DNA of 64,000 nucleotides, from contig ML661900.1 of the NCBI GenBank assembly GCA_007570785.1, positions 7,243,570-7,307,569 of the forward strand. The letters run 5' to 3'. Position numbers and translations under genes: made by a program. This stretch comes from Antilocapra americana (lineage: Eukaryota; Chordata; Mammalia; Artiodactyla; Antilocapridae). Positions 43,803-54,290 of the stretch are shown piece after piece. Below the pieces are notes generated by a model. That model had not been told where the DNA came from, made no database searches, and saw only the letters and a program-made list of their open reading frames with translations. Numbering within the stretch: the first letter of the stretch is position 1; the number at the start of each line of letters is the position of its first letter.

Positions 43803-43925
43803 GCAAAGTATTTCAGGCGCATTCTCTTCATTTAACCTTCACCATGTCCCTGTAATAAAGTCATGTTACATTTATTTTACAGATTAGTAAATGAGTCTGA
43901 TAGAGATGAACAGATTCATAGTTGC
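43803..43925 (-). mobile_element. MIR SINE, reverse
   Basis: 'catttaaccttcaccatgtccctgtaa' and 'ttattttacagattagtaaatgagtctgatagag' match reversed MIR. Tail-to-tail with the preceding MIR. Confidence 0.72.
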
Positions 43926-43942
43926 TCTATGGATGTCAAAGG

Positions 43943-44110
43943 GAAAGTCAGTCAGTCGTGTCTGACTCTTTGCAACCCCATGGACTTCTCTAGGCCAGAA
44001 TACTGGAGTGAGTAGCTGTTCCCGTCTCTAGGGGATCGTCCCAATGCAGGGATCGAACTCAGGTCTCCTGCATTGCAGGCAGATTTATTACCAGCTGAGC
44101 CACAAGCTAT
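43943..44110 (-). mobile_element. Bov-tA SINE (slightly deleted)
   Basis: Reverse Bov-tA (gaaagtcagtcagtcgtgtctgac.. to ..ccagctgagccacaag). The stretch after 'ccccatggactt' lacks the usual 'gtagcccaccaggctcctct'. Probable TSD ctatggatgtcaaagg (43927-43942) / ctatggataggcaaagg (44111-44127). Confidence 0.93.
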
Positions 44111-44312
44111 CTATGGATAGGCAAAGGTTAACTGAATTCTGCCAAGAGAATGCATTGGTCATAGTAAACACCGTTTTTCAACAACGCAAGAGATGACTTT
44201 ACACATGGCTATTACCAAATGGTCAATACTGAAATCAAATTGATTTCATTCTTTGTAGCCAAAGATGAAGAAGCTATACACAGTCAGCAAAAAAAACAAA
44301 AACCAAAAAACC

Positions 44313-46443
44313 AAGATCTGGAGCTGACTGTGGCTCAGATCATCAGCAGCTTCACATAGCAAAATTCAGGCTTAAACTAAAGAAAGTAGGGAAAACCACT
44401 AGGCCAGCCAGGTATGACTTAAATTAAATACCCTATGAATATGCAGTGGAGGTGATGGATAGATTCAAGGGGTTAGATCTAGTAAAGAGTGTGCCTGATG
44501 AACTATGGATGGAAGTCTGTAATATTGTATAGGAGGCAATGAACAAAATCATCCCAAAGAAAAAGAAATGCAAGAAGGGAAAGGGATTTTCTGAGGCTCT
44601 ACAAATAGCTAAAGAAAAAAGAGAAACAAAAAGCAAGGGAGAAAGGGAAAGTTACACCCAGTTAAGTGCAGAGTTCCAAAGAATAGCAAGGAGGGACAAG
44701 AAGGCATTCTTCAATGAACAAGGCAAAGAAATAGAGGAAAATAGCATAAGGTGAAAGACTAGAGGTCTCTTCAAGAATACTGGAAATAACAAAGGAACAT
44801 TTCACCCGAAAATGGGCATAATAAAAGCCAGAAGTTGTAGAGACCTCGTAGATGCAAAAGAGATCAAGAAGAGATGGAAGAGTTGTACACAAAAGATATC
44901 AGTGAACCAGATAACTACGATGGTGTGGTCAGTCACCCAGAGCCAGACATTCTGGAGTGTAAAGTCAAGTGGGCCTTAGGAAGCACTGCTGTCAATAAAG
45001 CTGGTGGATCAATGGAATTCCAGAAGAGCTTTTTAAAACCCTAAAAGATGATGCTATCAAAATGCTGCACTCAGTATGTCAGCAAATTTGGGAGACCCAG
45101 CAGCAGCAACAGGACTGGAAAAGGTCAACCTTCATCCCGATTCCCAAGAAGGGCAGTACTAAAGAATGTTCAAACCATTGGACAATTGCGCTCATTTCCC
45201 ATGCTAGTAAGGTCATGCTTAAAATCTTGCATGCTAGGCTTCAGCATTATGTGAACCAAGAAATTCCAGACACCCAAGCTGGGTTTAGAAAAGGTAGGGG
45301 AACTAGAGATTAAATTATCAACATTATCTGGATCATAGAGAAAGCAACGGAATTGCAGAAAAACATCTACCTCTGTTTCATCGACTGCACTAAAGCCTTT
45401 GACTGTGTGGATCATAATAAACTAGGGAAAGTTCTTAGAGAGAAGGGAATACCGGACCATCTTACCTGTCTCCTGAGAAACTGATATGCAGGTCCAGAAG
45501 CAATAGTTAGAACCCTGTATGGAACAACGGATTGGTTCAGGACTAAGAAAGGAGTACAACAGGGCTGCCTGCTGTCACCGTTTATTTAACCTATACACAG
45601 AACACATCAAGAGAAATGCTGGGCTGGATGAGTTACAAGCTGTAATCAAGATGGGCAGGAGAATTATCAACAACCTCAGATATGCAGATGATACCACTCT
45701 AATGGCAGAAAGTGAAGAGGAACTAAAGAGCTCCTTGATGAAGGTGAAGAAGGAGAGAGAAAGAGCCAGCTTAAAACTAAATATTAAAAAAAATTGAGAT
45801 CATGGCTTCCAGCCCCATTACATGGCAAATATAATGGGGAAAGGTGGAAGTAGTGACAGATTCCCTTTTCTTGGGCTCTAAAAATCACTGCAGATGGTGA
45901 CTGCAGCCATGAAATCAGAAGATCATTGCTTCTTGACAGGAAAGCTTTGACAAACCTAGAAAGAGTGTTGAGAAGCAGAAACATTCCTCTACCAACAAAG
46001 GTCCGTATAGTCAAGGCTGTGGTCTTCCCTCTGGTCATGGACTGTTGTGAGAGCTGGACAGGAAAGAAGACAGAGCACCAAAGAACAGGTACCTTCAGAC
46101 TGTGGTGCTTAAGAAGACTCTTGGGAGTCCCTTGGACTCCAAGGAGATCAAACCAGTCAATCTTAAGGGAAATCACCCCTGAATACTCTTTGGAAGGACT
46201 GATGCTGAGGCTGAAACTCCAGTATTTTGGTCACATCTTTTCATTGGAAAAGAGGCTGATGCTGGGAAAGATTGAAGGCAGGAGGAGAAGGGGGCAACAG
46301 GATGAGATGGCTGGATGGCATCACTGATGAGATGGACATGAACTTGGGAAAACTGCGGGAGATGGTGAGGGACAGAGAGGCCTGACATGTTGTAGTCCCT
46401 GGGGCCACGAAGAGCTGGACATGACTGGGTGACTGAACAACCA
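44313..46443 (+). mobile_element. BovB LINE, 2.1 kb copy (longest here)
   Basis: 5'-truncated BovB beginning at 'caagatctggagctgactgtggctcag', upstream of the reverse transcriptase, and ending at the tail 'gactgaacaac'. Lines of lysine-rich linker, RT and C-terminal domain follow in order. An A-rich stretch (44290-44312) precedes it. Stops and indels break the ORF into at least four frames. Confidence 0.96.
45062..46330 (+). pseudogene. BovB ORF2 relic: RT and C-terminal domain
   Basis: Frame 45062-45313 has FIPIPKKG, TIALISHASKVMLKIL and QAGFRKGRGTRD (RT fingers). A stop follows, and the motif A region reads F-I-D-C-T-K-A-F-D near 45,380-45,405. Frame 45519-45797 has the RT catalytic box YADD (45681-45692). 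Frame 45926-46327 has LWCLRRLLGVPWTPRRSNQSIL and [13 protein letters not shown]. The N-terminal endonuclease is not included in the copy. Catalytic Asp residues are visible, but no continuous enzyme can be made. Confidence 0.93.
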
Positions 46444-46459
46444 TAGCCACTCAACTTGT

Positions 46460-46545
46460 AGTAATTCAAACCTTGGTAAGTTGAGGTACTAAGCCAGACT
46501 GGGATATGAACCCAGGCTGTGTGATGTGTGATTTTATTCTTTATA
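46460..46545 (-). mobile_element. MIR fragment (weak)
   Basis: 'gaggtactaagccagactgggatatgaacccaggctgtgtg' resembles reversed MIR ('agccaggatttgaacccaggc'). Confidence 0.5.
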
Positions 46546-46734
46546 TTCCTGGTTGAGGAGAATTTTACCTTTACGGTTCTAATATGCCCAGTATCAATAT
46601 GTTAATATATTCATATGTGATTTGATATATACATATATGATATTGTATTCTGACCCCATAGAGGGCAAGAGTGCCAGCTTTACTAAATGTACAGAGTCTC
46701 TTGTCGAATTATCCACACCTTTAATAGGAGGGTG

Positions 46735-46985
46735 ATGAAGTACAAGCCCTCTGATTCCCAAATGCCTAAATTTGAATTCTTGCTCTTCTACTTACTCTAT
46801 ATATACTAGGAAAGTTATTAAATTTCCTCTTGCCTTAGTTCCTTTATATTAAAATAGAGATAGTGCTAATAATCTTTGTCACAGAAATAATCTTTGTGAT
46901 CATTAAATGAGTTTATGTTTAAAGCAGCTGAACCTGACACAGCAAATGATGCATACTTTGTATTATTATTTTTACTAATATTATT
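46735..46985 (+). mobile_element. MIR SINE
   Basis: 'aaatttgaattcttgctcttctacttact', 'gaaagttattaaatttcctcttgccttagttc' and 'gatcattaaatgagtttatg' follow the full MIR order, ending in attattatt words. Confidence 0.75.
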
Positions 46986-47395
46986 CTTCAATGATTTCAG
47001 ATTAAGATGGTTTTTAGAAGCTTTGGTTGACTTTGCTAAAACCTCTAAAGCAATAACAACTGGAATATGAGAGCATTAAACAATGTTCCATGGCTGGTAA
47101 TCTGAAAGATTATGAAAGAAGGAGGCAGACTTAATTCAATAAAGTTAGAATCAAAAGCTTATTCATGGGATTAGTTTTTGGTTAAGAATTATCGTTAAGA
47201 GTCTTGGGTCCCTTCCCTCTACCAGAATTTAAAATATCAAACAATTGAGTTGAATCAATATATTTTCAGGGAATTTTCCTAGATTGTTATCAAGTATATT
47301 TAAAGGGAATTTCAGATTCTCTGCAGCTAGCCAAAGAGGTGGCATGAGTTAGGAGACAGGGAGAGAGGGCATGATAGTGCATATAATGGGAAGGT
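46986..47395. other. Unassigned stretch
   Basis: Nothing recognised. Confidence 0.4.
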
Positions 47396-47405
47396 ATACA
47401 GCCCA

Positions 47406-47531
47406 TTGAGGAGGGCATGGCAACCCACTCCAGTATCACCGCCTGGAGAGTCCTATGGACAGAGGAGCCTGGCAGGCTACAGTCCATGGGGTCACAAAGA
47501 GTCAGACACGACTGAAGTGACTTAGCATAGC
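47406..47531 (+). mobile_element. 5'-truncated Bov-tA with TSD
   Basis: The 3' 126 bp of Bov-tA, from 'ttgaggagggcatggcaaccc' to 'gacacgactgaagtgacttagcatagc'. A probable TSD is atacagccca (47396-47405) / atacagccta (47532-47541). Confidence 0.93.
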
Positions 47532-47541
47532 ATACAGCCTA

Positions 47542-48049
47542 TCCTTGGAATTTCCTACTAATGATACAGATTGTCTTCTTGGCTTGACTACCTACCCATA
47601 TTTAGCTGTGAAACTAAATATTCCATGCTGTTCTCTTCACCTCTTCTCCTGTCCAGCAGTACTGCCTGTCTCTACCCTCTACCTTTTTGTATAGCCTAAC
47701 ACTGTCCTCCTGTACAAGTCAGAAAAATCAGAATATATTAATTTTTTCTTCCCATTCACTTGCCATATTCCCCCAGTAATCAAGTCTTCTTTAATGAAGC
47801 TTTACTTTGTATAGCTCTCCTTTCCCACCATCATTACTTTAGATTACGGCCTTGTTAGATCTCATTGCAATAATTTACCCTCCCCAGTACTCTCTCTGCC
47901 CCCAGAATTGCTCTTCTCCAAAGGATATACAAAGTAAATTTTATCCTCATCACGTGGAACCTAGTATTCAATATATTTCCATGGCAAGATTTCCATCTAT
48001 GGCTCAATTTTGGACTTACTCTTGTTTCTTCTCCTCTCTCACCCACCAT
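47542..48049 (+). mobile_element. Possible upstream L2 sequence
   Basis: Pyrimidine-rich text (ctcttcacctcttctcctgtcc; accctctacctttttgt; ctctctcacccaccattctccacc) has the feel of L2 3' sequence and adjoins a clearer L2. Not certain. Confidence 0.35.
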
Positions 48050-48309
48050 TCTCCACCTCTGAACAAATGCAAACCAATTGTGTTAAAATTCGGGTGACTT
48101 ATCAAGTGGGTCGATCCTTTTATCTTTGTCATCGCTGCTGCTCCTGTCTGGAATACCCTCGAGGACTTCCATTTCTGCTCATAAACGATCACCTAACTCC
48201 TCTTATTCATCCTTCAAAACTCTGCATGCTATTAGTTCCTACATATACTACATCTTCAAACCTTGTAAGTCCATATGGCAATTATTTGACCATCTTCTTT
48301 CTAGGATGT
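48050..48309 (+). mobile_element. L2 LINE (left part, split by SINE)
   Basis: 'gctcctgtctggaataccctc', 'cctcttattcatccttcaaaactctgcatgc' match L2 ('ctgcctggaatgcccttcc', 'actcatccttcaagactca'). Continues at 48531. Includes the 5' SINE TSD. Confidence 0.75.
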
Positions 48310-48521
48310 GTGCAAGCATGCTGTCACTTCAGTCGTGTTCAACTCTTTGCTACTCTCTGGACTCTAGCCCACCAGGCTCCACTGTCCATGGGATTCTCCC
48401 GGCAAGAATACTAGAGTAGATTTCCATGCCCTCCTCCAGGGGATCTTCTGGACCCAGGGATCGAACCTGAGTCTCTTGAATCTCCTACACTGGCAGGAGG
48501 GTTCTTTATCAGTAGCATTGC
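48310..48521 (-). mobile_element. Bov-tA SINE nested in L2
   Basis: Reverse Bov-tA (gctgtcacttcagtcgtgttcaac.. to ..gggttctttatcagtagcattgc). Perfect 9-bp TSD ctaggatgt at 48301-48309 and 48522-48530. Confidence 0.94.
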
Positions 48522-48530
48522 CTAGGATGT

Positions 48531-48632
48531 AAACCTCTGAAACTCAGGTATTAGATATCTCCTCTCTGTTTCTTGATCAAGTTCCATTTCTTTCACTGAT
48601 AAGTGCTCCATAAATGTTTGTAGACTAAGATC
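48531..48632 (+). mobile_element. L2 LINE 3' end (right part)
   Basis: 'aaacctctgaaactcaggtatt', 'tctcctctctgtttcttg' and 'gtgctccataaatgtttgtagac' complete the L2 interrupted by the SINE. Confidence 0.72.
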
Positions 48633-48809
48633 TATAGCAATAAAAAATGTAATCTTGAGTCACCTTAAAGTGAGATTTTTGTAGGTAATTCAAATAACTT
48701 AATAGCAATACATTAACATTTTCTGGTCAAAAGTTTGGGATGTCCAGAGTGTTCATATACCAATATCAAAAATAAGTTTGCTAATATCTCCTATGAGTGA
48801 AATGAAGTG

Positions 48810-49010
48810 CTTAATATTTTACATTTTTAAAGAACTTTCTAGTTATCAAAGTGCTCTAACGTGCATTATCTTTGAGGCATATGACAACTGTGAAGTAAAT
48901 AACACAGATATTATCCTCATTTTACAAATGAGAAAACTGAAGCTCAGAAAGAACTGCCATATATAAAATCACTCACACTGAACTAAGGTAATTTGGAACC
49001 TATTTTAAGA
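48810..49010 (-). mobile_element. MIR SINE
   Basis: 'gtgctctaacgtgcattatctttgaggcatatgacaac' and 'ttatcctcattttacaaatgagaaaactgaagctcag' are clear reversed MIR text. Confidence 0.82.
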
Positions 49011-49139
49011 CTCTAAAAATATGAACATTTAAGCCTTTACTACATGCATTTGTTATTCCCACTGTATCATACTGCTCTCACGTTAGTTACAATCAAGCTG
49101 GGGAAATATAGAAAGAAGCAATGTGTGTTAATTTACAGA

Positions 49140-49325
49140 GCAGTGTCACAAACTTTATGCGTATATTCTAACACAATCCTCAAAAAAGCCCTGGCAGATA
49201 GGAATTATTAATCCATTTTACAGATCTGGAAAATGAAGTCAGAAAGGACAATTCATTAAAGGTCTCAAAGTTTTTAAGCAGTAAAGTCAGATTTTAACCT
49301 GAGATTTGTCTAACCCCCAAATCCA
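49140..49325 (-). mobile_element. MIR SINE
   Basis: 'tattctaacacaatcctcaaaaaagccctggcag', 'attaatccattttacagatctggaaaatgaag' and 'cctgagatttgtc' follow reversed MIR. Same orientation as the copy at 48810. Confidence 0.78.
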
Positions 49326-49699
49326 AACATGCTTAATGCAAAAAGGGGCTGGCCAGTGGGCCAAGGAAGCCTGAGAGTCTTGAGTTCAATTTGGAATGGT
49401 ATTCATAGCCATGGTTTGTGGAAGGGACCCAGCTCTAGGGGTTTTCAGAAAGAAGTTGACGGTAGCTTCATCCCAGGAGAAAATGACTGGGTTGTAGCAG
49501 GACTCCAGTCATCAGATGATGATAAAGGCAAAGTGTCCAGTCTTCTATAAAGGGGCTTTGGTATGGGCTTGCTGACTTTCTGGGTACCAACAAGGTAATC
49601 TCAGGGCTTAGAGCAGGGCAACCATTCAAGCAGGGAACTGGAATGGGAAATGGGAACAGGGACAGAGACAAACCATTCTGCTAAGATACTAAGGAAGAG
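49326..49699. other. Unassigned stretch
   Basis: Nothing recognised; a 73-codon frame (49329-49550) has no family features. Confidence 0.4.
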
Positions 49700-50534
49700 T
49701 GGAGGAAGATGTACTTCCTGAGATAGACTTCTCTCTCTCACAGGCTTCAAGTTGCCTTCTATCCTTATTCTCAACCCTCAGCACTTCTTTTACCATCTCT
49801 ATATTGACAACCTGCAAATGTCATAGTTCAGACTTGAATTCAAACGACTCCTGGAACCACTGCCTGGTGGAAAGCTCCACTTGGGATGCCTGCAGACACT
49901 TCAGTGCCAAATGCCCCCAGACTGAACTTGCTACATACTATCTTCATAAAACCTACTGTTCATATATTTCAGTAAAACAGCACCTTTTACCTATTTGCCC
50001 AGGAAAGAAACTTGGTGTTTTTTACTTATACATCTCATTAATTTTCCCTCACCTTTATCTGATCAGTCCCTCAATTTTACAATTCTGTCTCTTTAATAGC
50101 CCCTGAAACTGCCCCATCCCTTCTACTGCTCCCAAGGCTTGGGCTTTGATAGATGAAACTAGTGCCTTCAGCCTCGCTTGCTTCCACACCGCACTCCACA
50201 GTGAGCTCAGCGTTGTTCCTAGCGCTTCTGTCTGGTTATGTCTTCCCTGTGCTTTTGTGTATTCCCTGTTGCTCTAAGGATGAAGTCTGACCACTTTAGT
50301 GTGGGGTGTAAAGGCTTTTCTGGTTTGGTCTCTGCCAACCTTCTCACATCACAGCTTGCTTCCTGATCACAGAGTTCAGCCATACCCCTGATGCTTCAGT
50401 AAAATATTTTGAAGTCCTTCAAAGCCTACCCTGACCATCCCTCCCCTACCCTCCAACTTGGCTGGGTATCCTTCATATTCCTACGGCATTCTTCGTCACA
50501 TTTACCTCAAACAAAGCACCTGCTATATTTTATT
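49700..50534 (+). mobile_element. L2 LINE (left part, split by SINE)
   Basis: The order 'ttctcaaccctcagcac', 'cttgaattcaaacgactcc', 'gaaagctccacttgggatg', 'cccagactgaacttgc', 'gaaacttggtgttttttac', 'aaggatgaagtctgaccac' and 'cttctcacatcacagcttgc' follows L2 ORF2 end and 3' UTR for 0.8 kb. Includes the 5' TSD copy of the nested SINE. Confidence 0.72.
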
Positions 50535-50668
50535 GCATGCATGAATGCTAAGTCGCTTCAGTCGTGCCCGACTCTGTGCGACCCCATGGGCAGCAGCCCA
50601 CCAGGCTCCTCTGTCCACAGGACTCCCCAGGCAATAATACTGGGGTGGGTTGCCATTTCCTTCTCCAA
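50535..50668 (-). mobile_element. 5'-truncated Bov-tA nested in L2
   Basis: Partial reverse Bov-tA (gctaagtcgcttcagtcgtgcccgac.. to ..gttgccatttccttctccaa). TSD tgctatattttatt (50521-50534) / tgctgtattttatt (50669-50682), 13 of 14 matching. Confidence 0.96.
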
Positions 50669-50682
50669 TGCTGTATTTTATT

Positions 50683-50825
50683 AGAACTGTTTAAATTTTA
50701 TCTTCTTAGTGAAAGGAAAATTTTTTAAAAGAAGGAATAAGTTTTTCACTGTTGTTTCCTCAGAACCTCTCAAGGCAGTTGGCCCATAAAGGTGGTCAAC
50801 AAATATAAGTTGAATAAATGAGTCC
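50683..50825 (+). mobile_element. L2 LINE 3' end (right part)
   Basis: 'cactgttgtttcctcagaacctctcaaggcagttggcccataaaggtgg' and 'caacaaatataagttgaataaatga' are the L2 terminus continuing after the SINE. Confidence 0.72.
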
Positions 50826-51232
50826 CAGGGGGATCATCAGAGTAGGAGATTCACGGGCCAATTCCAAGTCACAGTTGGTGGGAGGATAATAAGTCTAATG
50901 ACAGACAGTTTTCCCTGGCTCTGGACCTTAGACTAAATCTGTAGCTAGAAGATATGCAATACCAGTGGCTGGCCAAAGATGCCCAGGCAGGCATAGCTGA
51001 CTTTAGGCTCAAAGCTGGAATCTCTGACCTAACTTCAGATTTTTATTCCTTTGTGTACATCCCTAGAAAGGTGAACACAGAGTCTTGCCCCTTCTTGTGG
51101 CCCTGATTTGTGTGGAATCTAACAAACTTCTTTGGACCACCTTCCTTTGGCTGCCTTGTCCTTGGTAATAAAACATGAAATAGGCTGGAATAAAGGAAGC
51201 GATAGTGCTATTAGATGAAATTATATATAAAG
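50826..51232. other. Unassigned stretch
   Basis: Nothing recognised. Confidence 0.4.
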
Positions 51233-51245
51233 TTATGGATCTCAT

Positions 51246-51440
51246 GCTTCCCTTGTGGCTCAGCAGGTAAAGAATCTGCGTGCAATGCAGGAGACCTGGG
51301 CTCAATCCCTGGGTCAGGAAGATCCCCTGGAGAAAGGAAAGGCTACCCATTCCAGTATTCTGGCCTGGAGAATTCCATGGACTGTGTATAGTCTATGGGG
51401 TTGCAAAGAGTCAGACACAGCTGAGTGATTTTCACTTCAC
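51246..51440 (+). mobile_element. Bov-tA SINE with TSD
   Basis: Forward Bov-tA: head 'gcttcccttgtggctcagcagg', A-box and B-box (ggctcaatccctggg, mutated) and tail 'gacacagctgagtgattttcacttcac'. TSD ttatggatctcat (51233-51245) / ttacggacctcat (51441-51453), 11 of 13. Confidence 0.95.
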
Positions 51441-51453
51441 TTACGGACCTCAT

Positions 51454-52882
51454 AGGATTTATTTTATTTGGACAACTTTTATTATTCTCTTCAGATGAAT
51501 TCTCAAGTAATAAATTAGTAGGCTCACTTAAAAATAACAGATTGGTATTTCTAGTTTATTAGTGGACCATATATCCAAAATCTGACTTTGGTACACATAT
51601 AAGCTTCATGGAGAAAATCCATCCATTGGCACTGGGTAGCTTCTGAGTTGCCTTTTGTTTTTTTCTTGCCACATAATCCCTTGGCTGTTCCTTTGATCAG
51701 CAGCGCAAATCCTAATTAAGGTTTCATCTGATAATTTCATTTCATGATAAAGATCTATTCTCAGTCAGGAGCTTTGCCTCCTTAAGTTCCCAAGGTTAAT
51801 GAAAATCACTAATCCAATGGATAAACAGGCAATGGAAAAGTCAAATCATAACTTTCATATTTTCAAAAATACTGTGACTTAAGGGTTTTTGGAGGCTCTT
51901 ACAAGGAAGAGAGATTGAGATGCAAATTTCACTGAGAGGGAACAGAAAACTTCCTAAGTGGGAAAGGGAATTATGTAAATGACACTGCTGTTTTAAAAGT
52001 ACAGAGTTTTCTAGTGCCACGGATCTCACAGGTGTTGAGGCAGTTCCCTTCCTAAATGACAGGAGAGGACAAGAAGGTGAAGTAAAACCTTGCAGAATAA
52101 AAACACTGCAATGGATTCTGAAAATGAAAACTAGATTCTTGTTTCAGATCTGTTTGTCGTGTGGCCCCTGAGTTTCTGGGAAGGCTCCTCAACTCTGAGT
52201 CTAATCAACGTCAAGTTCATCAAAAAACAGGTCACTTTCTTTCATCAAGAAACCAACAAAGAACAAATCTGGCAAGTAAATGGGTGGATTTTTCTTTTCA
52301 AATCCTATTAGTTCTGGGAAAATTTCACAAGACTTTGACAACGTTCCCCAAATGGCCTGAGCTAATAGCAGAGTTCAACATATTATCATTCAGCAGGATG
52401 AATCCATATTTATTTCATGAAATTTAATTATATACCAGAAAAAAAAAAGAACCAAGAGGGACATAGAGGATATAATACCAACATACTGAGAAAATAAAGA
52501 AAGGACAACAGTTACATATATAGATGAGAGAAGGAAAGAAAGAGAATAAAACATAAGCAGAATTTAAATGTGCCTATGACCACTTATTCTGAATACTGCT
52601 TTGAAATACTGGAAATCATCTCTTGAATTTAAGGAGAATCTGTTCTACATTTGCTTTATTTATCATCTAATTACAACAAACCATCTGTGCAGAAAACAAC
52701 ATATACAACACAAATGTACAAACGTACCCTCAATATCCAGATAAAAAGTAAACTACGTCTGTTTTTGTACCCTTTACCCAGAAGGTCATCGGTTCTAATT
52801 TTTCTAACCCTCTCTTGTAGTAAGAATGTCCATAGATAGTTCCAAGTCATTTACTAGAAAATGTTTTATTTTTTTTTAACAG
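51454..52882. other. Unassigned block
   Basis: A+T-rich sequence including purine-rich stretches (52438-52560). I see no transposon signature. It leads into the exon-like segment through a long T-rich tract (52863-52877). Confidence 0.42.
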
Positions 52883-52977
52883 GGTGGATGGCAAATAGGA
52901 TACCAAGTACAATTTCTATTTAGAATTGAAGAAGATCAGTAATGATGGCAAAGCTGCTGCCTACTGCCAACCCTCAG
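52883..52977 (+). other. Candidate exon, 95 bp
   Basis: A strong acceptor-like sequence (ttttatttttttttaacag, ending 52882) precedes and a strong donor-like sequence (CAG|gtatgc, junction at 52977/52978) follows. One frame reads GGWQIGYQVQFLFRIEEDQ then stop. Alternatively, tandem ATGs at 52951 and 52954 (the second with A at -3 and G at +4) open a frame MAKLLPTANPQ running through the donor, fitting an exon that ends a 5' UTR and starts a coding region. No family recognised; no partner exon seen in the window. Confidence 0.35.
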
Positions 52978-53271
52978 GTATGCTTTTTGAAAGAAGTTCA
53001 TGGCTCCGGGCTATTTTGAAGTGAAGGCAGATAATCAGTCATTGAAAAATTACTAGTACTAATTGAGTGCTAGGTACTAATTGAGTCTCTAGTCAAAATT
53101 TACAGTTAAGAATCTCACTGATTTCTTATTTAAAAACAGTGGCTCTCTCCTAGCAAGGTAAAGAGGAAGAACATCTGGAGTATTTGACCCAGTAATGAAT
53201 GGAATTCATTCTCATGGTTATCATTCATCAAGCTGAAAGATAGCCTTCAATGGGACCTTGAACCTGAAAAC
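52978..53271. other. Unassigned stretch
   Basis: Nothing recognised. It contains a short near-tandem 'tactaattgagt' duplication near 53055-53085. Confidence 0.4.
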
Positions 53272-53324
53272 TATGTGTGTGAGTGTGTGTGTGAGTGTGA
53301 GTGTGAGTGTGTGTGTGTGTGGTG
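53272..53324. repeat. Imperfect (TG)n microsatellite
   Basis: TG repeats interrupted by GAG (gtgtgagtgtgtgtgtgagtg..). It yields spurious low-complexity frames on both strands. Confidence 0.94.
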
Positions 53325-54044
53325 TAGTGCATTTGGAAAGGGCAGAAGAGGGGGTATACATACACATCTTTCTGAGCCAAGGGCTTAGGGGTGTGTCTTT
53401 CATGGAAAGAAAGCCACAACGATTTCCTTCACACAGCACATGCAGAAGTTTAGCTCTCTATTTTAAAAAGGTGGTTTTATTTTTCTTTCTCTATCAGATA
53501 CAGTCCAGGGCCCTTCTAAACCTGAATGACTTAAATCACATACGGTGGACTCTAAATAGCACACATCTAAATGCAGAATGGTTACGGTAAGATAACACTT
53601 GGGTTGTATAATAGATTCTTCATTTCAACCTAGAAGTAAACAACTCCTATGTAAATATCAGCTCTATGAGAGCCACCCCCTGAACCATCTCCCCCACCCA
53701 AGAAAAACTGCTTACATTTTAGATGCAAGAATATTTGCAAATTGAACAACTTTCATAAAGTTCGAATTACTGATACAATGACCTGTGTATGGGTATCAGA
53801 ATAAAATGAAATAATCAACATTTACTGAGATTTTTCTGTAGACAAGGCATGCGGCTGGCATGGGATAGGGTACAGTACAGTGTCAGAAATGTTCATCCTC
53901 TAATGTGACAAGTTTGTTCTAAGGCAAATGCTGTTCCCAGTTACTACAATGGCTATACAAATAAAAGCAAAGAAATACAGCAGGTAGTATATCTGTAAGA
54001 AGTATATGCACACATACACACATACATAAAAGCTACATAACTAA
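53325..54044. other. Unassigned stretch
   Basis: A weak reversed L2/MIR-like phrase (caacatttactgagatttttctgtag, about 53817-53843) is the only hint of a repeat; a small cacacatacacacatacata run lies near 54009-54029. Confidence 0.4.
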
Positions 54045-54290
54045 CAGGATATACAGTAGAGAGTCTGATAGCACAGCCTTGAGACAACTGCCTGCATTTG
54101 AACCACAGCTCCACAGCTTTGTGATCTTTTGGCAAGTTATTTAACTTTTCAGCATCTCGATTTCTTCATCTGTAAATCAGACACAGTATTATCTATGAGA
54201 TGAGAGTGTTATGCATAAATAAGTTAACCCACGTGATGTGTTTATCTCAGTGCCTGGCATACGTTAAGTGCTCATATTATTATAATCTCA
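54045..54290 (+). mobile_element. MIR SINE, near full length
   Basis: 'agtagagagtctgatagcacagcc', 'gcatttgaaccacagctccacagctttgtgatcttttggcaagttatttaac', 'atttcttcatctgtaaatc' and 'cagtgcctggcatacgttaagtgctcatattattat' cover the whole MIR in order. Confidence 0.9.
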
